This document shows positions 1 to 11,382 of a stretch of 64,000 bases of DNA, one piece after another. The notes beneath the pieces are model-generated. The model ran no database searches, had not been told where the DNA came from, and saw only the letters and a list, made by a program, of their open reading frames with translations. Both the position numbers and the translations under genes were made by a program. Every line of letters starts with the position of its first letter. Within the stretch, counting starts at the first letter, position 1. The stretch spans positions 4,836,001 to 4,900,000 of the forward strand of contig CM022391.1 in assembly GCA_011833715.1 (NCBI GenBank), read 5' to 3'. The stretch comes from Carcinoscorpius rotundicauda (taxonomy: Eukaryota > Arthropoda > Merostomata > Xiphosura > Limulidae).

Positions 1-2970
1 ACTGTAATACTGTTAAAAATATACTTACTGATGTACTGTTGAAGATATACTTACTGTAATACTGTTAAAATATACTTACTGATGTACTGTTGAAGATGTA
101 CTTACTGTAATACTGTTAAAATATACTTACTGATATACTGTTGAAGATATACTTACTGTAATACTGTTAAAAATATACTTACTGATGTACTGTTGAAGAT
201 ATACTTACTGTAATACTGTTAAAAATATACTTACTGATGTACTGTTGAAGATATACTTACTGTAATACTGTTAAAAATATACTTACTGATGTACTGTTGA
301 AGATATACTTACTGTAATACTGTTAAAAATATACTTACTGATGTACTGTTGAAGATATACTTACTATTATACTGTTAAAAATATACTTACTGATGTACTG
401 TTGAAGATATACTTACTGTAATACTGTTAAAATATACTTACTGATGTACTGTTGAAGATATACTTACTGTAATACTGTTAAAAATATACTTACTGATGTA
501 CTGTTGAAGATATACTTACTGTAATACTGTTAAAAATATACTTACTGATGTACTGTTGAAGATATACTTACTGTAATACTGTTAAAAATATACTTACTGA
601 TGTACTGTTGAAGATATACTTACTGTAATACTGTTAAAAATATACTTACTGATGTACTGTTGAAGATATACTTACTATTATACTGTTAAAAATATACTTA
701 CTGATGTACTGTTGAAGATATACTTACTGTAATACTGTTAAAATATACTTACTGATGTACTGTTGAAGATATACTTACTGTAATACTGTTAAAAATATAC
801 TTACTGATGTACTGTTGAAGATATACTTACTGTAATACTGTTAAAATATACTTACTGATGTACTGTTGAAGATGTACTTACTGTAATACTGTTAAAATAT
901 ACTTACTGATATACTGTTGAAGATATACTTACTGTAATACTGTTAAAAATATACTTACTGATGTACTGTTGAAGATATACTTACTGTAATACTGTTAAAA
1001 ATATACTTACTGATGTACTGTTGAAGATATACTTACTGTAATACTGTTAAAAATATACTTACTGATGTACTGTTGAAGATATACTTACTGTAATACTGTT
1101 AAAAATATACTTACTGATGTACTGTTGAAGATATACTTACTATTAATACTGTTAAAAATATACTTACTGATGTACTGTTGAGATATACTTACTGTAATAC
1201 TGTTAAAAATATACTTACTGATGTACTGTTGAAGATATACTTACTGTAATACTGTTAAAAATATACTTACTGATGTACTGTTGAAGATATACTTACTGTA
1301 ATACTGTTAAAATATACTTACTGATGTACTGTTGAAGATATACTTACTGTAATACTGTTAAAATATACTTACTGATGTACTGTTGAAGATGTACTTACTG
1401 TAATACTGTTAAATATACTTACTGCTGAACTGTTGAAGATATACTTACTGATGTACTGTTGAAGATATACTTACTGATATACTGTTAAAAATATACTTAC
1501 TGATGTACTGTTGAAGATATACTTACTGTATACTGTAAAATATACTTACTGATGTACTGTTGAAGATATACTTACTGTAATACTGTTAAAAATATACTTA
1601 CTGATGTACTGTTGAGATATACTTACTGTAATACTGTTAAAAATATACTTACTGATGTACTGTTGAAGATATACTTACTGTAATACTGTTAAAAATATAC
1701 TTACTGATGTACTGTTGAAGATATACTTACTGTAATACTGTTAAAAATATACTTACTGATGTACTGTTGAAGATATACTTACTGTAATACTGTTAAAAAT
1801 ATACTTACTGATGTACTGTTGAAGATAACTACTGTAACTGTAAATTACTTACTGATGTCTGTGAAGAAATATACTTTAACTGATGTACTGTTGAAGATAT
1901 ACTTACTGTAATACTGTTAAAATATACTTACTGATGTACGGTGAAGATATACTTACTGTAATACTGTTAAAAATATACTTACTGATGTACTGTTGAAGAT
2001 ATACTTACTGTAATACTGTTAAAATATACTTACTGATGTACTGTTGAAGATGTACTTACTGTAATACTGTTAAAATATACTTATTGCTGAACTGTTGAAG
2101 ATATACTTACTGATGTACTGTTGAAGATATACTTACTGATATACTGTTGAAGATATACTTACTGATATACTGTTAAAAATATACTTACTGATGTACTGTT
2201 GAAGATATACTTACTGATGTACTGTTGAAGATATACTTACTGATATACTGTTGAAGATATACTTACTGATATACTGTTAAAAATATACTTACTGATGTAC
2301 TGTTGAAGATATACTTACTGATATACTGTTGAAGATATACTTACTGTAATATTGTTAAAAATATACTTACTGCTGAACTGTTGAAGATGTACTTACTGAT
2401 GTACTGTTAAAATATACTTACTGATGTACTGTTGAAGATGTACTTACTGTAATACTGTTAAAATATACTTACTGCTGAACTGTTGAAGATATACTTACTG
2501 ATGTACTGTTAAAAATATACTTACTGATGTACTGTTGAAGATATACTTACTGATGTACTGTTAAAAATATACTTACTGATGTACTGTTGAAGATATACTT
2601 ACTGTAATACTGTTAAAAATATACTTACTGCTGAACTGTTGAAGATGTACTTACTGATGTACTGTTAAAAATATACTTACTGATGTACTGTTGAAGATAT
2701 ACTTACTGATGTACTGTTAAAAATATACTTACTGATGTACTGTTGAAGATATACTTACTGTAATACTGTTAAAAATATACTTACTGATGTACTGTTGAAG
2801 ATATACTAACTGTTGTACTGTTAAGAATATACTTACTAATACACTGTTGAAGAAATACTCGTACTCACTGTTGCAGTGTTGTAGATATACTGTTGTACTG
2901 CAAAATATATACTTACTGATGTACTGTTGAAGATATACTTACTTTTGTGATATTGAAAATATACTTAATC
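1..2970. repeat. Satellite of 52-bp dimers (26-bp half-units)
   Basis: Head-to-tail array starting at the window edge, so its full length is unknown. Each 52-bp unit is two related 26-bp halves, one beginning ACTGTAATACTGTTAAAAAT and one ACTGATGTACTGTTGAAGAT, both ending ATATACTT. Units in 1-1800 are nearly identical; from about 1830 they become ragged, and by 2800-2970 they are clearly diverged, as expected at an array edge. Rare variants (GAAGATGTA at 92 and 868; TACTATTA near 361, 672 and 1139) recur at fixed spacing, showing larger duplicated blocks. No open frame runs through it. Confidence 0.97.
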
Positions 2971-3775
2971 TAACAAAACAGTGAAACAGTACTACATCTC
3001 GACACTAAACAGTGAAACGATACTATATCATGCTAGTAAATAGTGAAACAATACCATATCATGCTAGTAAGTAGTAAAACAATACTATATCATACAACTA
3101 AACAGTGAAAAAATACTACATCCTGTTACTAAATTATGAAACAATACCATATCATGCGGCTAAACTGTGGAACATTACTACATCATGCTAGTAAATAGTG
3201 AAACAATACCATATCATGTTAATAAATAGTGAAACAATACTATATCATGATACTAAACAGTGAAACAATACTATATCATGCGGCTAAACAGTGGAACATT
3301 ACTACATCATGCTAGTAAATAGTGAAACAATACCATATCATGTTAATAAATAGTGAAACAATACTATATCATGATACTAAACAGTGAAACAATACCATAT
3401 CATGCGGCTAAACAGTGGAACATTACTACATCATGCTAGTAAATAGTGAAACAATACCATATCATGCGGCTAAACTGTGGAACATTACTACATCATGCTA
3501 GTAAATAGTGAAACAATACCATATCATGTTAATAAATAGTGAAACAATACTATATCATGATACTAAACAGTGAAACAATACTATATCATGATACTAAACA
3601 GTAAAACGATACTACATCATGCTACTAAACAGAGAAACAATACCACACCATATAACTAAACAGTGAAAAAAATACTACATCATGCTAATAAATTGTGAAA
3701 CAATACTGTATCATGCAACTGAACAGTGAGAAATACTACATCATGCTACTAAACAGTGGAACGATACTTATCTGT
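2971..3775. repeat. Satellite with 31-bp unit, proximal part
   Basis: About 26 diverged units of roughly 31 bp, typified by CATGCTAGTAAATAGTGAAA followed by CAATACCATAT. Unit variants (CATGCGGCTAAACAGTGG, CATGTTAATAAATAGTG, CATGATACTAAACAGTG) recur in the same order around 3150-3600, so blocks of several units were copied together. It abuts the 52-bp satellite directly and resumes at 4251 after the interrupting element. Confidence 0.92.
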
Positions 3776-3855
3776 GATGATGAGAAAACCCACTTGTAGA
3801 AAAAATTATATATGTAAAAACGGCTGCTATGTATAGATAAAGCACAATGTAGAGG

Positions 3856-3898
3856 AGCGAACAACGTTTTGACCTTCTTCGGTTATCGTCAAGTTCAC
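3856..3898 (-). ncRNA. Degenerate hammerhead-like motif
   Basis: Complement of the left arm of the inverted-repeat element. It aligns to the right-arm motif at 4158-4199, but the first core block reads TTGACGA instead of CTGACGA and the second reads AAAAC instead of GAAAC. Two core residues are therefore changed and this copy is probably inactive. Confidence 0.35.
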
Positions 3899-4157
3899 AA
3901 AGAATGAAAGATGCAACTGATCAATAGCTGAGCACACGTTTGAAGGGGGTTCTGTAACTGAGTGTTGAGGGCGTCCTTAGATGTTGGATATATTTGTTAA
4001 TATAAGTAGGTATACAGGTGTTTTTGGTATTAGATATAAAGAAACAAACATAAACAAACGAAAATTAAAGAAGCGTACTTATACAACAATTCAAACCAAA
4101 AATAAACCAATATAAGACATGTGGTCAGCTATCGGTCAGTTACCTCTTTCTTTTTTT

Positions 4158-4199
4158 GTGAACCTGACGATGACCAAAAAAGGTCGAAACATTGTTCGC
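4158..4199 (+). ncRNA. Hammerhead-ribozyme-like motif
   Basis: Seen in order: GTGAAC (4158-4163), CTGACGA (4164-4170), GACC/GGTC hairpin with a six-A loop, GAAAC (4186-4190), ATT, GTTCGC (4194-4199). GTGAAC can pair with GTTCGC as stem I with one G-U pair. CTGANGA and GAAA are the conserved hammerhead core blocks. Two departures count against activity: an unpaired T lies between CTGACGA and the stem II hairpin, and stem III is essentially absent. Minimal forms like this are reported for Penelope-like elements, so I call it hammerhead-like, not a proven ribozyme. Confidence 0.42.
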
Positions 4200-4250
4200 T
4201 CCTCTACATAGTGTTTTCTCTTCTCACACCAGCCGTTTTTCATATATAAA

Positions 4251-4470
4251 ATAAAACAACACTACATCATGCTGGTAAATAATGAAACAATACTATATCA
4301 TCATACCAAATAGTGATACAATATTGCATCATGCTACTAAATTGTGGAATAACGTTAATCATGCTAATAAATAATGAAACAATACTACATCATGCGACTA
4401 AACGGTAATCTTCACTGCGTTATGCTACTAAACAGTGGAACAATACGACATCTTGCTACTCAATATTTCA
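4251..4470. repeat. Satellite with 31-bp unit, distal part
   Basis: Continuation of the 2971-3775 array beyond the inserted element; units are more diverged (CATCATGCTGGTAAATAATG, CATCATGCTACTAAATTGTG) and fade out by about 4470. Confidence 0.8.
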
Positions 4471-5583
4471 GTATTCCACAATTATATGACTTGTTGAGTA
4501 TTTTTGTGTTTTCTACGTATTTGTTTTATTCAAGATAAAACAACGTTGGAAGCGTACAAAGTATTGCAACACGTCGTTGTTTAGTGAAATTCACAAATGT
4601 ATAATTTTTTAGTCATTGATTTTATCATTAGCGATTTAAACAGACCTGCTACCATTATGACAGCTATTTCCAGGATTAACTGTACTTTGTATTTCTGATA
4701 TATTATTATTTTAAATTATTTTTAATAATACAATCATTATTCTAAAATTTTGGTGATGGAAGAGGAAACGTGTATAATAGTATATGTATATATATATGTA
4801 TATCTTCGTTGTATTTGTTTGTTTGTTTTTGCTTATTACAAATCTACACAGCGAGCTGTCTGTACCCACCACGGGTATCTCAATCTCTAAAGATCTAATA
4901 AGAATAATTGAAATATCCGTGAATAATTAACCTTTCGTGTACTATACAGAAAATAAGTTTAATTTTGAAATTTGTTGGCTTTAGAGAAGCGTCCAACCTG
5001 GAGTGTGAACTTGTCGGCTTTCATTATACAGGTCTAAAAATGGGCGTCGTCTGACTTTTAGTTCTCAATACATGTGACGTACTGAAAAGTAACAAATTTC
5101 CAAGTTAGACTATAGATAGGTGAACCTAAACATCAGCCGTTTTGGTAGACATAGGTTAAAACTAGTGCACAATAACCGGAGATCAGAGAACCTGATATGT
5201 GGAATGATAGACAAAGTGATTTCTCACGAGTGGAGTGAAAAAGACAAGGATAGGGTGAAGTTGAAGTAAAACCCACTTAATAATTAGTGGCAAACAAAAA
5301 TAGAAGTGACTGGCAAACAGTAAGTAGCCTATTGTGATGTGAAGAGTTAATTTAAAGAATAAAATAGAATATGGCTGAAAGTAAGTGATTTGATGAATGG
5401 TGATAAAATGTGCTTAGAAATGAACTAAAACTACCTGAGTATATCTACAAGGAGAACAAAGAATATATGACCACCAGCAGCTGCTATTAAAATTATAAAC
5501 ATAGATTGGACTTCAACAGAAAGTCTTTCAAAGTTTAGGAAAGAAACTGTTTCAAAATGCCAAAGCTGTATTTACAGTTCACT
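4471..5583. other. No gene seen; one SINE fragment
   Basis: AT-rich presumed intronic sequence with a short TA microsatellite at about 4779-4802. A decayed reverse-strand fragment of the short SINE family lies at about 4813-4905, recognised by its GTTTGTTTGTTTTTG tail and CCCACCACGGGTATC. No open frame with recognisable content. Confidence 0.6.
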
Positions 5584-5865
5584 TTTTCTCTATATCTAAC
5601 CAATCAGAAGAATCCAGGAACAACTCTCTGTGTATATAACCAATCACAATAATTCAGAAATAATTTTCCTGTATCTGACCAATCAGAAGAATCCAGGAAC
5701 AACTCTCCGTGTATATAACCAATCACAATAATTCATAAATAATTTTCCTGTATCTGACCAATCACAGAAATTCAGAAATAACTTTCCCTGTAACTCTCCC
5801 GATATCAGACCAATCACAAAAATTTATAAATAAATCTTCCTGTACGTGACCAATTACAATTATCC
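5584..5865. repeat. Tandem repeat of about 40 bp, each unit with CCAAT
   Basis: About seven units, alternating between ACCAATCAGAAGAATCCAGG and ACCAATCACAATAATTCAGA types, so the higher-order unit is close to 79 bp. Nearly every unit carries CCAATCA and several a TATATAA or AATAAT stretch. CCAAT is the NF-Y binding core, but spacing by tandem duplication explains the pattern without regulation. Confidence 0.8.
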
Positions 5866-6905
5866 CATGAAACAGTGGTTACTTTCTGTGATGGAACTGA
5901 ACGTAGTATCTGGCATTAACTGTAGCATAACAAGGAACTAAGCATTTTTAAAAACTTTGTAAATACAAAATATATGTATATGTGTGTAGTTTAGTAAGAG
6001 GTTTGGTATTTATTTACCGAACTTTGTTACTTCTAAGGACATGATACGTAATACACGTTAGTTATATTATCTCTTACGCTGAACAGGTTTACCTATTTCT
6101 GGACTTAACAAATATATAATGAATATAAAAAAACAGTTGTTTTTTACTTAATATAACAACGAGTAGAATAAAGGAAACAGGGCAGTGGGTCTTCTTTTCG
6201 AACGACCTATTGTGTGCTTCACATAAACATTAGCGATAGGCATGCATGGTCACTTTAATTATTTTGATAGATAAAAAAACAAGATTTAACTAGCTAATTA
6301 AAATGCTTAGAAAATATTCCCTCTCTTTCTGTAGTTACAAAAAGATGTGTTTCTTTAAATACTATGATTTTAGAAATATGCGTCTTTGAGAATTGATTAC
6401 ATCTAATATTTATCAGTTCATAAAGATGACAGAATCATTATATCGAAAAACTCGAAGTTGGTCCGTATCTAAGCAACCCAGGCAACGAAGAAGAGCCAGA
6501 GAGGTGATAAGCTGTGCTTTTGTAGAAAGTCGAATTACGTGTCGATTGTAAATGTTGTTCCCTGCGGAATCTGACTGGAATCTAGGGGGATTTCTAACCG
6601 ACTCTTTCTTTGATGTATGAAGCAGATAAAGAAGACATTTCTCGGCGGTGTTTTCCAGACTGTTATTTCTCATCTGACATTTCATCGATCTCCTTCACAA
6701 TGTTTCCCTTTAGGTGTCGTCTTTTTTTGACAATCAAAAAATCCAAGTGCTGAGTTTGAGGTCTTGGAACAAAATGAATTCATTAATGTTACATCAATTT
6801 ATCTTCCCACGCAATGATTTCACGTCAACTTTTTCTCCCTTGTTTTTTTTAAAAAAAGGTAAACTTAGTTAAGTCATTTCATCATATTTTAAAAAGAATT
6901 TGGTA
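5866..6905. other. No gene seen
   Basis: AT-rich presumed intronic DNA. A 90-codon reverse open frame at 6413-6685 shows no domain, no repeat structure and no splice-bounded coding look; I do not treat it as a gene. Confidence 0.5.
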
Positions 6906-6916
6906 ACAACTAACTA

Positions 6917-7187
6917 GGCCCGGCATGGCAAGGTGGATAAGGCACTCGATTCATAATCCAAGGGTTGCGGGTTCGAATTCCCATCACACAAACATGTTCG
7001 CCCTTTCAGCCGTGTGGGCGTTATAATGTTACGGTCAATCCCACTATTCATTGGTAAAAGAGTAGCCCAAGAGCTGACGGTGGGTGGTGATGACTAGGTG
7101 CCTTCCCTCTAGTCTCACACTACCAAATTAGGTACGGCTAGCACAGATAGCCCTCGAGTAGCTTTGTGCGAAATTCAAAATAACCAA
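6917..7187 (+). mobile_element. Long-family tRNA-derived SINE (SINE-A), full length
   Basis: About 271 bp. The head is tRNA-like (GGCATGGCAAGGTGGATAAG as box A region, GGGTTCGAATTC as box B), the body runs through CGTTATAATG, GGTGGGTGGTGATGACTAG and TTAGGTACGGCTAGC, and the tail is GCGAAATTCAAAATAACCAA. A perfect 11-bp target duplication ACAACTAACTA flanks it at 6906-6916 and 7188-7198. RNA polymerase III transcription from the internal boxes is known for this kind of element; it is not a functional tRNA. Confidence 0.95.
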
Positions 7188-7603
7188 ACAACTAACTAAA
7201 AATAGAAATTTCAAAAACTCTCAATGAAAAATATATAAATTCTAAACAAGAACATTTGGTTTAAGAATTACGTAACTTTATAAATGAAATGGTTGACTTT
7301 GCAACTTTAGTGAAATCGAATTATTTTAAATTGCGTAAAATGACACATCCATTAATAACAGACAGAAATAATCAATATTTATATTGCTTAGTAATTTCAC
7401 AACTAGGCCTTCACTATGTTGTAATACACTTCCAGATTAATCTTTATGTTTTGTATCGAAACCCAGTTTTTAGTGTTATAAACCTTCAGCCATTGAGACG
7501 TGAAACAGACTGACATGCAAACTACGAGTAACTTGTTGTTGTCTAGTGTTCTGGAAGAATTTTTATTTCGTCTTTAGCCGCGACATATCAGCTCATAGAA
7601 TGA

Positions 7604-7785
7604 GCCTTTCAGCCGTGTGGGCGTTATAAAGTGACGGTCAATCCCACTATTCGTTAGTAAAAGAGTAGCTCAAGAGTGGTGATGACTAGCTGACTTCCTT
7701 CTAGTCTAACACAGCTAAATTAGGGACGGCTAGCACAGATAGCCCTCGAGTAGCTTTATGCGAAATTCCAAAAACAAAACAAACT
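7604..7785 (+). mobile_element. SINE-A, 5'-truncated
   Basis: Starts inside the body at GCCTTTCAGCCGTGTGG and runs to the GCGAAATTCC tail with CAAAA repeats. The tRNA-like head is missing and GAGTTGGCGGTGG is internally shortened. The 5' truncation is typical of target-primed insertion. Confidence 0.9.
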
Positions 7786-9577
7786 TACTAACTTTTACTA
7801 GAAAAAATACAACGTGATCAGTTTTATTAAACAAATGTAATTCAGATACCATAGATAAACACAGTCGTGGGCTAAAGAAAACGTCATTAATATTATTAGG
7901 GTTACATTATTCAGTCACGTAACCAATTGAACATAGAATAGGTGAAGACCCAGGGTATTTGTCGTGTGGTTGTCCTCAGTATATATCGGCGCCTGTCCTA
8001 TAAAGGTGGGTTTTCTCGGAATACTCCCGTTTTCCCCAACAGTAAATATTTTGACATAGGATTTACAAATCCCTACCGCCCTGAAAGAGGGTCATTTATG
8101 TTTATATTCCTAAATCTTATTATTATTATTATTAATTTTTCCTATATCTTTACACTTGAGTGCATACATATATGAAAATCCCTGGATGTACACTAATTGT
8201 TTTTTTATCTCCATGCCAGACATATTTAAATTCAAAATTAAAGAATAAAAACATCCAAATTCATAAAACGAAATAAGTTCCTCCATGACAATCGTATACA
8301 TAACGTCACGAGCAGGTCGAAAAAGGATGTAAGCATTCTCAATCACCCCAGTAGGGATAAGACGCCTCTTCCTTTAAACTGAATATATCTGCCATGTTTT
8401 TTTTCTGCTAAATAAAAATGGTGTTTGAGGTGCAAAAATAAAATAAGATTGTTTTATTGTAGTCCGTGTTCAAGTAAGAAACAATCATTTTCAATACAGA
8501 GGTTTCTAGAACTATCAATATAATAACAAAGTATAAAATGATAAATAAACCCTTTCGTGACCTCTTTAGGTCTAAATTCAGTGTCAAAAAATTTGTTATT
8601 GGTGAGCGAATAAAAATATTCAGTGTCGCTTCCCATCCCCATGTCAGTTCGTAGGCCTAAAGCGAGTGCGTGTTACTCTGCTTACCTAGTGTTGTATATC
8701 TAAACTAATGTGGACTCATCCATCAAATTGTATGCTCATAATAATAAATAATTACCAGTCAATTTCGAAATAAAAATTGCAAACGATATAAAGAATGTAG
8801 GACTTTCAAGGCATGCAGTGCAACACAAAATGTGACAGATGTCTTACTTTAAAATTCAATATCCATTTTATCGTGTATGGAAGAACTTCCAGCCTTTCTA
8901 AAGTGTTTTATGAACACTTTAAATGTGTCTGAATGTTTATAGCAATGTTATCCAGTGAAATTTCTGTACAACAGCTACATTATTATTATTGTTATTATTA
9001 TATTTTTTCGTCAACGAGGCTTAAATAGAGTTTATAAATTTGCATAGTTGTAAATAAAAGCGTCATCTCAAAGTGTCAACTCATTTTGAAGATTATTTTT
9101 ACCATAAATGAATCTCGGGCATTTTTTATATTTTTGAGTGGTAGATCTAGTCATTCGTTTTAACACACACAACGTGAGAAATCACGTAGGCCTAGTTTAA
9201 ATATTTAATTCTTCAGTATCGTATAACTAATAGTAAAATAACAGTATTTACTTTAAACTCTCTTAAGTTACAAAAAAAAGTCATTGTCGAATGTGGTATA
9301 TATTGTTGGCTAGGGTTAGCTCGGCATAAGAACTGATTGTAGTTGTATAATAGGCAGTTTTTGTTTTGTTACACATAAACTTTAATTTGACATATTAACT
9401 GTTTTATGTTTATAAAAAAGTATTTTTTGCGCTCATTAAAAGAATGGTCAATCTTTACGAATTTATCACTTAATCAAAATATTTTCCTGCTTTCTGTGAA
9501 TGGAAAAGTTCAAAGTTTCAGATTAATTTATTGATTACTTTTATGTTTTATATTTTTGAATACAGTAGCGCTTAATA
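7786..9577. other. No gene seen; possible old repeat fragment
   Basis: AT-rich. Around 7942-8100 the segment with GGTGGGTTTTCTCGGAATAC and CCCGTTTTCCCC resembles a motif common in interspersed repeats of marine invertebrates, but I cannot name the family. TTATTA microsatellites lie at about 8117-8140 and 8980-9002. Open frames here are short and unrecognisable. Confidence 0.4.
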
Positions 9578-10627
9578 CAGTAAAACCTGTCTAAGCCGGA
9601 AAGTGCATATGGAAGAAAATTGTACAAGCCAGAAATATCAAAAGTTTTGCAGCATCATATAAAGATTCTCTTATATGGGGAACCTGAAAACTATCTTTCA
9701 CCTTTAAACAAGCAGGATTAGAACCTTCTTTGATAAATATTAATTAATGATTTCTTTAAATATTGCTAATTTGTTTAAATGTTAATAAATGATCGGACAT
9801 TTTGTTACAGTAAGTATTGTTTAAATATATTCAGTTCTTTTTTCTGTCGTCATTATTTTTGCAGTTAAATTAGGTTCATGATTTGTAGAAATATATTTAT
9901 CTTTTAAGTGCAAAATTCTACTCTTTAAATAACTCTCACGAAAAAAATAAATTCCTACCTTCCCTAATTTTAAAATTTAGGGAAAATTTACTTAATACCC
10001 TCATTTTTAAAACGTTACCTAATACCCTCATTTATTCCTAAAGTTTTTTGTTATGACGATTCCAGTGAAATCCAAACTCTGACTGAGAAGATTGACACAG
10101 ATGATTCTGTGAACGCGGAAAGATTTGTGACCATTGACAAGAATGTTTTAGCAGAAACTGATGAAATTGATATAAAATCTATAATAGAATTGCAAGACGG
10201 TAACAATGTGAGAGATTCAGAAGATGAACAAAATGGAAAAGAGAGTGAGGAAATAGAAATTCCTACTTCATCACAAGTGTTAAGCGATATCAACGCTATC
10301 AAATTGTGTGCAAAAATGAAGGGGGAAAATGAACTTCATGAAAAGGCCGCAGAATTGGCGTTTTCTTTTAAGCACATAAGAAAGCCCATTAAAAAAAAAA
10401 ACGAAACTGTTAATATTGGACACTTTCTTCAAATACGTTTGATTAACATTTTGTGTACTTATGTATATTTTGAATCCCTAGTTTTGTTCTTATTCTAATA
10501 AATATAGCATAAACAGTATAATAACTTTATCCATAAATGTCTTACTTTCCGCTAAAAATATATATATATAATTAAAGCAATTCATGCTCACTGTCTTAAC
10601 CGGAATTTTTTAAGACAGGTTTTACTG
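9578..10627 (+). mobile_element. Tigger/pogo-type DNA transposon remnant
   Basis: 1,050 bp between inverted termini: CAGTAAAACCTGTCTAAGCC at the left and the complement GACAGGTTTTACTG at the right, with the related CCGGA/TTAACCGG continuing inward. TA duplications flank it at 9576-9577 and 10628-10629. Termini of the form CAGTAAAACC with TA target sites belong to the Tigger/pogo branch of the Tc1/mariner superfamily. Only the C-terminal part of a transposase remains, so it is an internally deleted, non-autonomous copy. Confidence 0.85.
10040..10498 (+). pseudogene. C-terminal tail of Tigger/jerky-like transposase
   Basis: An open frame from about 10040 to 10498, with no proper start codon, lies inside the Tigger/pogo element. 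It reads an acidic stretch (LTEKIDTDDSVNAERFVTID, then a D/E-rich run near IDIKSIIELQDG) followed by PTSSQVLSDINAIKLCAKM. That layout, an acidic region and then a short amphipathic helix after PTSS, matches the extreme C-terminus of Tigger/jerky transposases as I know the family. The CENP-B DNA-binding and DDE domains are absent. AATAAA just after the stop (10497-10502) could have been the element's poly(A) signal. Confidence 0.6.
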
Positions 10628-11382
10628 TAGTAAAGATCGATGTAGTATATACATACTCTACAAACCACCCTATTAAATTCCTCAGCAAAAAAACCAACCA
10701 TTCAAAGTATTGGTTACGATATATTATGAGCATATATGGCGATAATACTCTAAAACGCTCACTAATGTTTCCAATAGAACGTTTCAAAAATGTCTAAAAC
10801 AGTAACTTTTTTGTCTATTATTTACCTACCTGATCACGTTAGCGGGGCTAGCGTCTAGATGGTTCGGACTATCGACAGAAGATTTATTCAGCTTACTTGG
10901 TTAATCTGTTGGTATACACTTTTAATATTAAGATAAATATACACAGTTATTTTATATATAAATGGTAGATATGCCATGCATGGGCTTAACTAAATATTTT
11001 TCCAATCCAACGAATGGCGCTGCATACTTAAGAATAGACACCCAATAGTTTCTAAGGGAAAATATACACGTTATACAGGTATAACATAAAAAGAAAACAA
11101 AGAATAGTATTAAAAGCTGTGAATTTTAAAACGAAGTAGGAATCCTGTTACAAGAAGTAATAAAACAGGAATTAAAACCACAATGACAAATTTATAAAAT
11201 TTAATTTCTACTCGAGCATCTTTATACTCTTATTTGTAGGCCAGTGTAAGGAGTACGTTTTATAAATATGTGATTGTGCTGTAAATATTTATAAACATTA
11301 TAGCTATCAGTGATATGGCTATACTAAAAATTTATAGATGTTGTGTTAATTCCATGCATGTATAAAAATTAAACAAATAAAT
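10628..11382. other. No gene seen
   Basis: AT-rich presumed intronic sequence between the Tigger remnant and the 51-bp array; no repeat family or coding signal recognised. Confidence 0.5.

Larger units (their letters stand above)
3776..4250. mobile_element. Inverted-repeat element with hammerhead-like ends (Penelope-like?)
   Basis: Non-satellite sequence splitting the 31-bp array. Its two ends are inverted copies: AAAACGGCTG near 3818 matches CAGCCGTTTT near 4231, and the segment near 3850-3900 matches the complement of 4157-4210. The middle (about 3900-4150) is unique AT-rich DNA without a coding frame. A shorter relative lies at 25938-26092 with matching target-site duplications, so the family is mobile. 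Penelope-like retroelements are known to carry hammerhead motifs in their terminal repeats, which suggests that class; a fold-back MITE is the alternative. Exact termini are approximate. Confidence 0.6.

Noticed and set aside
1..4470. CRISPR array
   Set aside because: Contiguous tandem units without unique spacers, in a eukaryotic gene setting.
6413..6685. 90-codon reverse frame
   Set aside because: No domain, no flanking splice sites, no supporting codon pattern.
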